Assembly: GCA_964583765.1 (NCBI GenBank) | Contig: CAZOWW010000128.1 | Location: forward strand, 1-16,087 | Length of the DNA stretch: 16,087 bases | Direction: 5' to 3' | DNA from: CAZOWW01 sp964583765 | GTDB lineage: Bacteria; Actinomycetota; Actinomycetes; Actinomycetales; Kineosporiaceae | Part shown: piece by piece, positions 13,501-16,087 of the stretch | Layout: each line of letters starts with the position of its first letter | Position numbering within the stretch: the stretch's first letter is position 1 | Program-made: the position numbers and the translations under genes | The notes under the pieces: generated by a model | The model's input: the letters and a program-made list of their open reading frames with translations, nothing else | Told to the model about the DNA's origin: nothing | The model's database searches: none

Positions 13501-14319
13501 TCACTTGGTCGCCCCGGTCGTGAAGCCGTTGTAGATGTAGCGCTGCAGGCTGAGAAAGGCCACGAGGGTGGGGATGAGGATGATCACGATGCCCGCCGAG
13601 ATGACCTCCCACTGCGCCCCGAAGGGACCCTTGAACGCGAAGAGCGACGTGGCGATCGTCTTGTGGTCGGGCATGTAGAGGTAGGGGATGTAGAACTCGT
13701 TGTAGATCGCGATGCCCTTGATGATCACAACCGTCGCGATCGCCGGCTTGAGGTTGGGCAGGATGATGCGGAAGAAGATCCGCAGGTGGCCGGCCCCGTC
13801 GAGGGTTGCAGCCTCGTCCAGCGCGCGCGGGATCGAGCGCATGAACTGCCAGAAGATGTAGATCGAGATGATGTCCGTGCCCGCGAAGAGCACGACGCCC
13901 GCCCAGATCGTGTCGTAGAGCCCGAGGCTGTTGATGATCCGGAACGTCGCGACCTGGGTCGTGACGCTGGGCACTAGCGTGGCCACGAGGAACGCCCCGA
14001 GGGTGAACGTGCGGCCACGGAACTCGAAGCGGTCGATCGCGTAGGCGGCTCCGGCGCCGATCAGGATCGTGCCGCCCACTGCCAGGGCGAGCACCATCAC
14101 CGTGTTGGCGAAGCCGGAGAGCATATTGCCGTCGCGGAACGCCGTGACGTAGTTGTGCACGTTGAGCCAGTCGTGCGGTGCCGTGAGCGGGCCGGTCGAG
14201 AGGTACTCCTGGTTCGTCTTGAGGGAGCCGATGACGACGATCGCGATCGGCAGCAGGACGGCGACCGTCGCCAGGACGAGACTGAGGTAGACGCCCACGC
14301 GGGCGAGGACGCGCTTCAC
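13501..14319 (-). CDS. CUT1 sugar ABC transporter permease, MalG type
   Basis: A 272-aa inner permease subunit with about six membrane helices (for example YLSLVLATVAVLLPIAIVVI at 11-30, TVMVLALAVGGTILIGAGAA at 73-92, and GIVIILIPTLVAFLSL near the end). The EAA loop that docks to the ATPase is EAATLDGAGHLRIFFRIILP (169-188). Length is normal for MalG-type proteins. The GTG start overlaps the stop of the upstream permease gene by 4 bases, so the two are translated together. Its stop faces that of the ROK gene across 6 bases. No ATP-binding subunit is encoded here; CUT1 systems in actinobacteria often share a distant MsiK-type ATPase. Confidence 0.93.
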   Translation of the reverse strand: MKRVLARVGVYLSLVLATVAVLLPIAIVVIGSLKTNQEYLSTGPLTAPHDWLNVHNYVTAFRDGNMLSGFANTVMVLALAVGGTILIGAGAAYAIDRFEFRGRTFTLGAFLVATLVPSVTTQVATFRIINSLGLYDTIWAGVVLFAGTDIISIYIFWQFMRSIPRALDEAATLDGAGHLRIFFRIILPNLKPAIATVVIIKGIAIYNEFYIPYLYMPDHKTIATSLFAFKGPFGAQWEVISAGIVIILIPTLVAFLSLQRYIYNGFTTGATK

Positions 14320-15284
14320 GACAGCTCAGCCCCTTCCTCGGGGACGAGTCTGCGTTGCACCCAGGTGACGAACAGGACGAAGATCAGCAGGACGACGGCC
14401 ATCGCCGACGCCAGGCCGACCCGCCCGATGCTGAAGGCCATCTTCACGGCCCGGATGACGAACGTCTCCGAGCCGTTGCCGCCGCCGGTCATGATGTAGG
14501 GAATCTCGAAGACTGCCAGCGAACCCGAGATCGCCAGGATGAACGACAGCGACACCACCGGCTTGATCGACGGCAGGATGATGTAGCGGAACTCCTGCCA
14601 GCGGCTCGCGCCGTCGATTTCGGCGGCCTCGTAGGTCTCCGAGGGCACCGACTGGATGGCACCGAGGAACACCACGAAGTTCAGGCCGAGGTAGCGCCAC
14701 ACCGACACCGACGCCAGCGTGAAGTTGATGAGCGTCGGGTCACCCGTCCACTGGTGGATCAGCGAACCGAGGCCGAGCAGTCGCAGCGTCGCGTCGAGGC
14801 CGCCGTCGGGCCTGAGGAAGTTCAGGAAGATCAGGCCGATCGCTACGCCGTTGATCAGGTAGGGAAAGAAGATGATCCCCTTCCAGATGTTCTTGAACCT
14901 CGCTTTGAAGGACAGGATGGTCGCGAAGTACATTGCCAGCGCCATCTGCACGAACGAGGCGGCGAAGTAGTACAGGGTGACGGTGAACACCCTGAGGTTC
15001 GCCGGTTTGGTGAACACGTCGACGTAGTTCTTGAGGCCGACCCAGTGCTTCGTCTTGTCGAGCCCGTCCCAGTCGGTGAACGAGTACCAGACCATGTTCA
15101 CGACGGGCAGGTACGTCAGCCCCAGCAGGAGAACCATCGGCACGATGAGGAAGAGGTACGGGGTCGCGCGGCGCAGCACGGCCTGACGGACGGTGGCGCC
15201 GCCACCCGGGCCAACGGCCCGGGTCGCGGCGCGTCCGCCGGCCCGCTGGCGGGGCGGCGGCCCCGCTGCGGTCCGGGAGCTCAC
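14316..15284 (-). CDS. CUT1 sugar ABC transporter permease, MalF type
   Basis: A 322-aa permease. Residues 1-40 are a basic, Gly/Ala/Pro-rich cytoplasmic tail; the first helix is TPYLFLIVPMVLLLGLTYLP (41-60), followed by FTDWDGL typical of MalF/UgpA proteins. The EAA loop is EAAEIDGASRWQEFRYIILP (219-238), and the last helix lies at about 293-310. The GTG start lies 6 bases after the binding-protein stop, and the gene overlaps the MalG-type gene by 4 bases, so the three form one operon read toward lower coordinates. It should pair with the MalG-type subunit to form the channel for a sugar or oligosaccharide. Confidence 0.93.
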   Translation of the reverse strand: MSSRTAAGPPPRQRAGGRAATRAVGPGGGATVRQAVLRRATPYLFLIVPMVLLLGLTYLPVVNMVWYSFTDWDGLDKTKHWVGLKNYVDVFTKPANLRVFTVTLYYFAASFVQMALAMYFATILSFKARFKNIWKGIIFFPYLINGVAIGLIFLNFLRPDGGLDATLRLLGLGSLIHQWTGDPTLINFTLASVSVWRYLGLNFVVFLGAIQSVPSETYEAAEIDGASRWQEFRYIILPSIKPVVSLSFILAISGSLAVFEIPYIMTGGGNGSETFVIRAVKMAFSIGRVGLASAMAVVLLIFVLFVTWVQRRLVPEEGAELS

Positions 15285-15290
15285 GGCAGA

Positions 15291-16087
15291 TCAGCCCGCG
15301 TCCTCGACGCCCTGCTTCCACTGGGCGTTGAGCTCGTCGAAGATTTGCTGCTTGGTCTTGGCGCCCGATCGGGCCTCGTCGACGATCGTCTTGCGGTAGT
15401 CAGGCGTGTCCATGCTCAGCTCGGCCGCCTTCTGGACCTGGTTGAGCAGGTCCTCCTTGCCCGCCGGGGCCGGGTTGAGCGTGATGAGCTCGACCTGGTC
15501 GGTGAACGACTTCAGCGCTTCCGGGATGGTGCCGGAGACGAGCGGGGACAGGCCGACCTGCGTGGTCGAGTAGCCCGAGTCCTTGTTGAACCAGTCGATC
15601 CAGGCCCGCGCCGTGACCTTGTTCTTCGAGTGGACGTTGATGCCCAGGTTGTAGTCGCCGCCGGAGGTCGCGAAGAACTTGCCGTTCACCTGGCTCGGGA
15701 AGGGCATGTAGCCGATGTCACTGGCGCTCTTGCCCGCGGCCACCGCCGCGGCCTGCATCTGGGGGATGGCCCACGACCCGAGGAACATGACACCGATCTT
15801 GCCGGTGCCGATGAGGTTCTTCGACGCCTCCCAGTTGGTGGTCGTCGGGTCGGCCTCGGTGAGTTTCTGGGCGACGGCGTCGTAGAGCAGCCCGTCGATG
15901 ACGGCCATGTCCTTGCCCGCGGTCCAGGGCGCCGGGTCGGTCACGAACTTGTTGACGAAGTCGGGGTCGTCGCTGACGCCACCGCGGTAGTACGTCCAGG
16001 CCGACAGAGGCCAGCCGTCCTTGTAGTTCGTGTACAACGGGACGACCCAGGGCACCTTGGCCTTGATCGTCTTGAGGTCGGCCAGGA
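15291..16087 (-). CDS. Extracellular sugar-binding protein of the ABC transporter (partial)
   Basis: The C-terminal about 265 residues of a family 1 solute-binding protein; the N-terminus, with the expected lipoprotein signal, lies beyond the window edge. The frame is open to 16087 (LADLKTIKAKVPWVVPLYTN...). Typical features are WTAGKDMAVIDGLLYDAV, GKIGVMFLGSWAIPQMQAAA, IGYMPFPSQVNGKFFATSGG, GINVHSKNKVTARAWIDWF and the closing FDELNAQWKQGVEDAG. The protein captures the substrate outside the membrane and delivers it to the two permeases encoded just downstream. The substrate cannot be read from sequence. Promoter and operator lie outside the window. Confidence 0.92.
   Translation of the reverse strand, partial: LADLKTIKAKVPWVVPLYTNYKDGWPLSAWTYYRGGVSDDPDFVNKFVTDPAPWTAGKDMAVIDGLLYDAVAQKLTEADPTTTNWEASKNLIGTGKIGVMFLGSWAIPQMQAAAVAAGKSASDIGYMPFPSQVNGKFFATSGGDYNLGINVHSKNKVTARAWIDWFNKDSGYSTTQVGLSPLVSGTIPEALKSFTDQVELITLNPAPAGKEDLLNQVQKAAELSMDTPDYRKTIVDEARSGAKTKQQIFDELNAQWKQGVEDAG

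Noticed and set aside
1..16087. CRISPR arrays, tRNA/rRNA genes, phage genes, biosynthetic clusters
   Set aside because: No regularly spaced repeats, cloverleaf-like sequence, phage structural genes or assembly-line enzymes were seen. The SUKH protein alone, without a toxin or effector, does not make a defence system.

Overview
The window is high-GC DNA (strong G/C bias at third codon positions, GTG starts, hairpin terminators without U-tracts, CUT1 sugar ABC transporter with a ROK regulator), which points to a soil- or plant-litter-type actinobacterium. Genus cannot be decided from this sequence. It combines carbohydrate-use genes with several layers of decayed insertion sequences.

Layout. 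Positions 1-207 hold fragments of two transposases. Positions 488-2775 hold a small three-helix-bundle-type protein and an unusual pyruvate-kinase-like protein (N-terminal extra domain, enlarged middle domain, no classical C-terminal domain), followed by a hairpin terminator. Positions 2803-4117 are mostly decay: a possible small ORF, a frameshifted istB lacking its Walker A region, and about 300 bp with nothing recognisable. Positions 4118-8413 form a secreted glycosidase pair: a LacI-type operator, a relic of a CBM2 domain, a GH59 galactocerebrosidase/beta-galactosidase-like enzyme with a CBM13 tail, a terminator, and a GH54 alpha-L-arabinofuranosidase with a second CBM13 tail. Positions 8490-9901 contain a large stem-loop, a truncated integrase-type transposase and an approximately 600 bp internally deleted IS21-type element whose ends can be seen. 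Positions 9903-10809 hold a damaged SUKH (SMI1/KNR4) gene on the minus strand whose frame runs into the IS21 end. Positions 11158-16087 are intact metabolic DNA: a LacI-type sensor protein without a DNA-binding domain coupled to a 78-aa protein of unknown role (minus strand), a divergent ROK repressor (plus strand), and a convergent permease-permease-binding-protein operon (minus strand) that leaves the window.

How it may work together (inference): the two secreted, lectin-tailed enzymes would remove galactosyl and arabinofuranosyl units from plant polymers such as arabinogalactan, and the CUT1 transporter, probably under ROK control, would import sugar or oligosaccharide. The IS-rich stretch between them means that the glycosidases and the transporter may have been brought together recently and need not share a substrate.

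The observations most worth following are the head-to-head control region at 12000-12292 (HTH-less LacI protein coupled to an orphan 78-aa ORF, opposite a probably leaderless ROK gene), the operator plus CBM2 relic ahead of GH59, the paired CBM13 enzymes including a GH54 enzyme that looks very like the fungal type, and a 32-bp exact repeat with a third diverged copy that interrupts istA.
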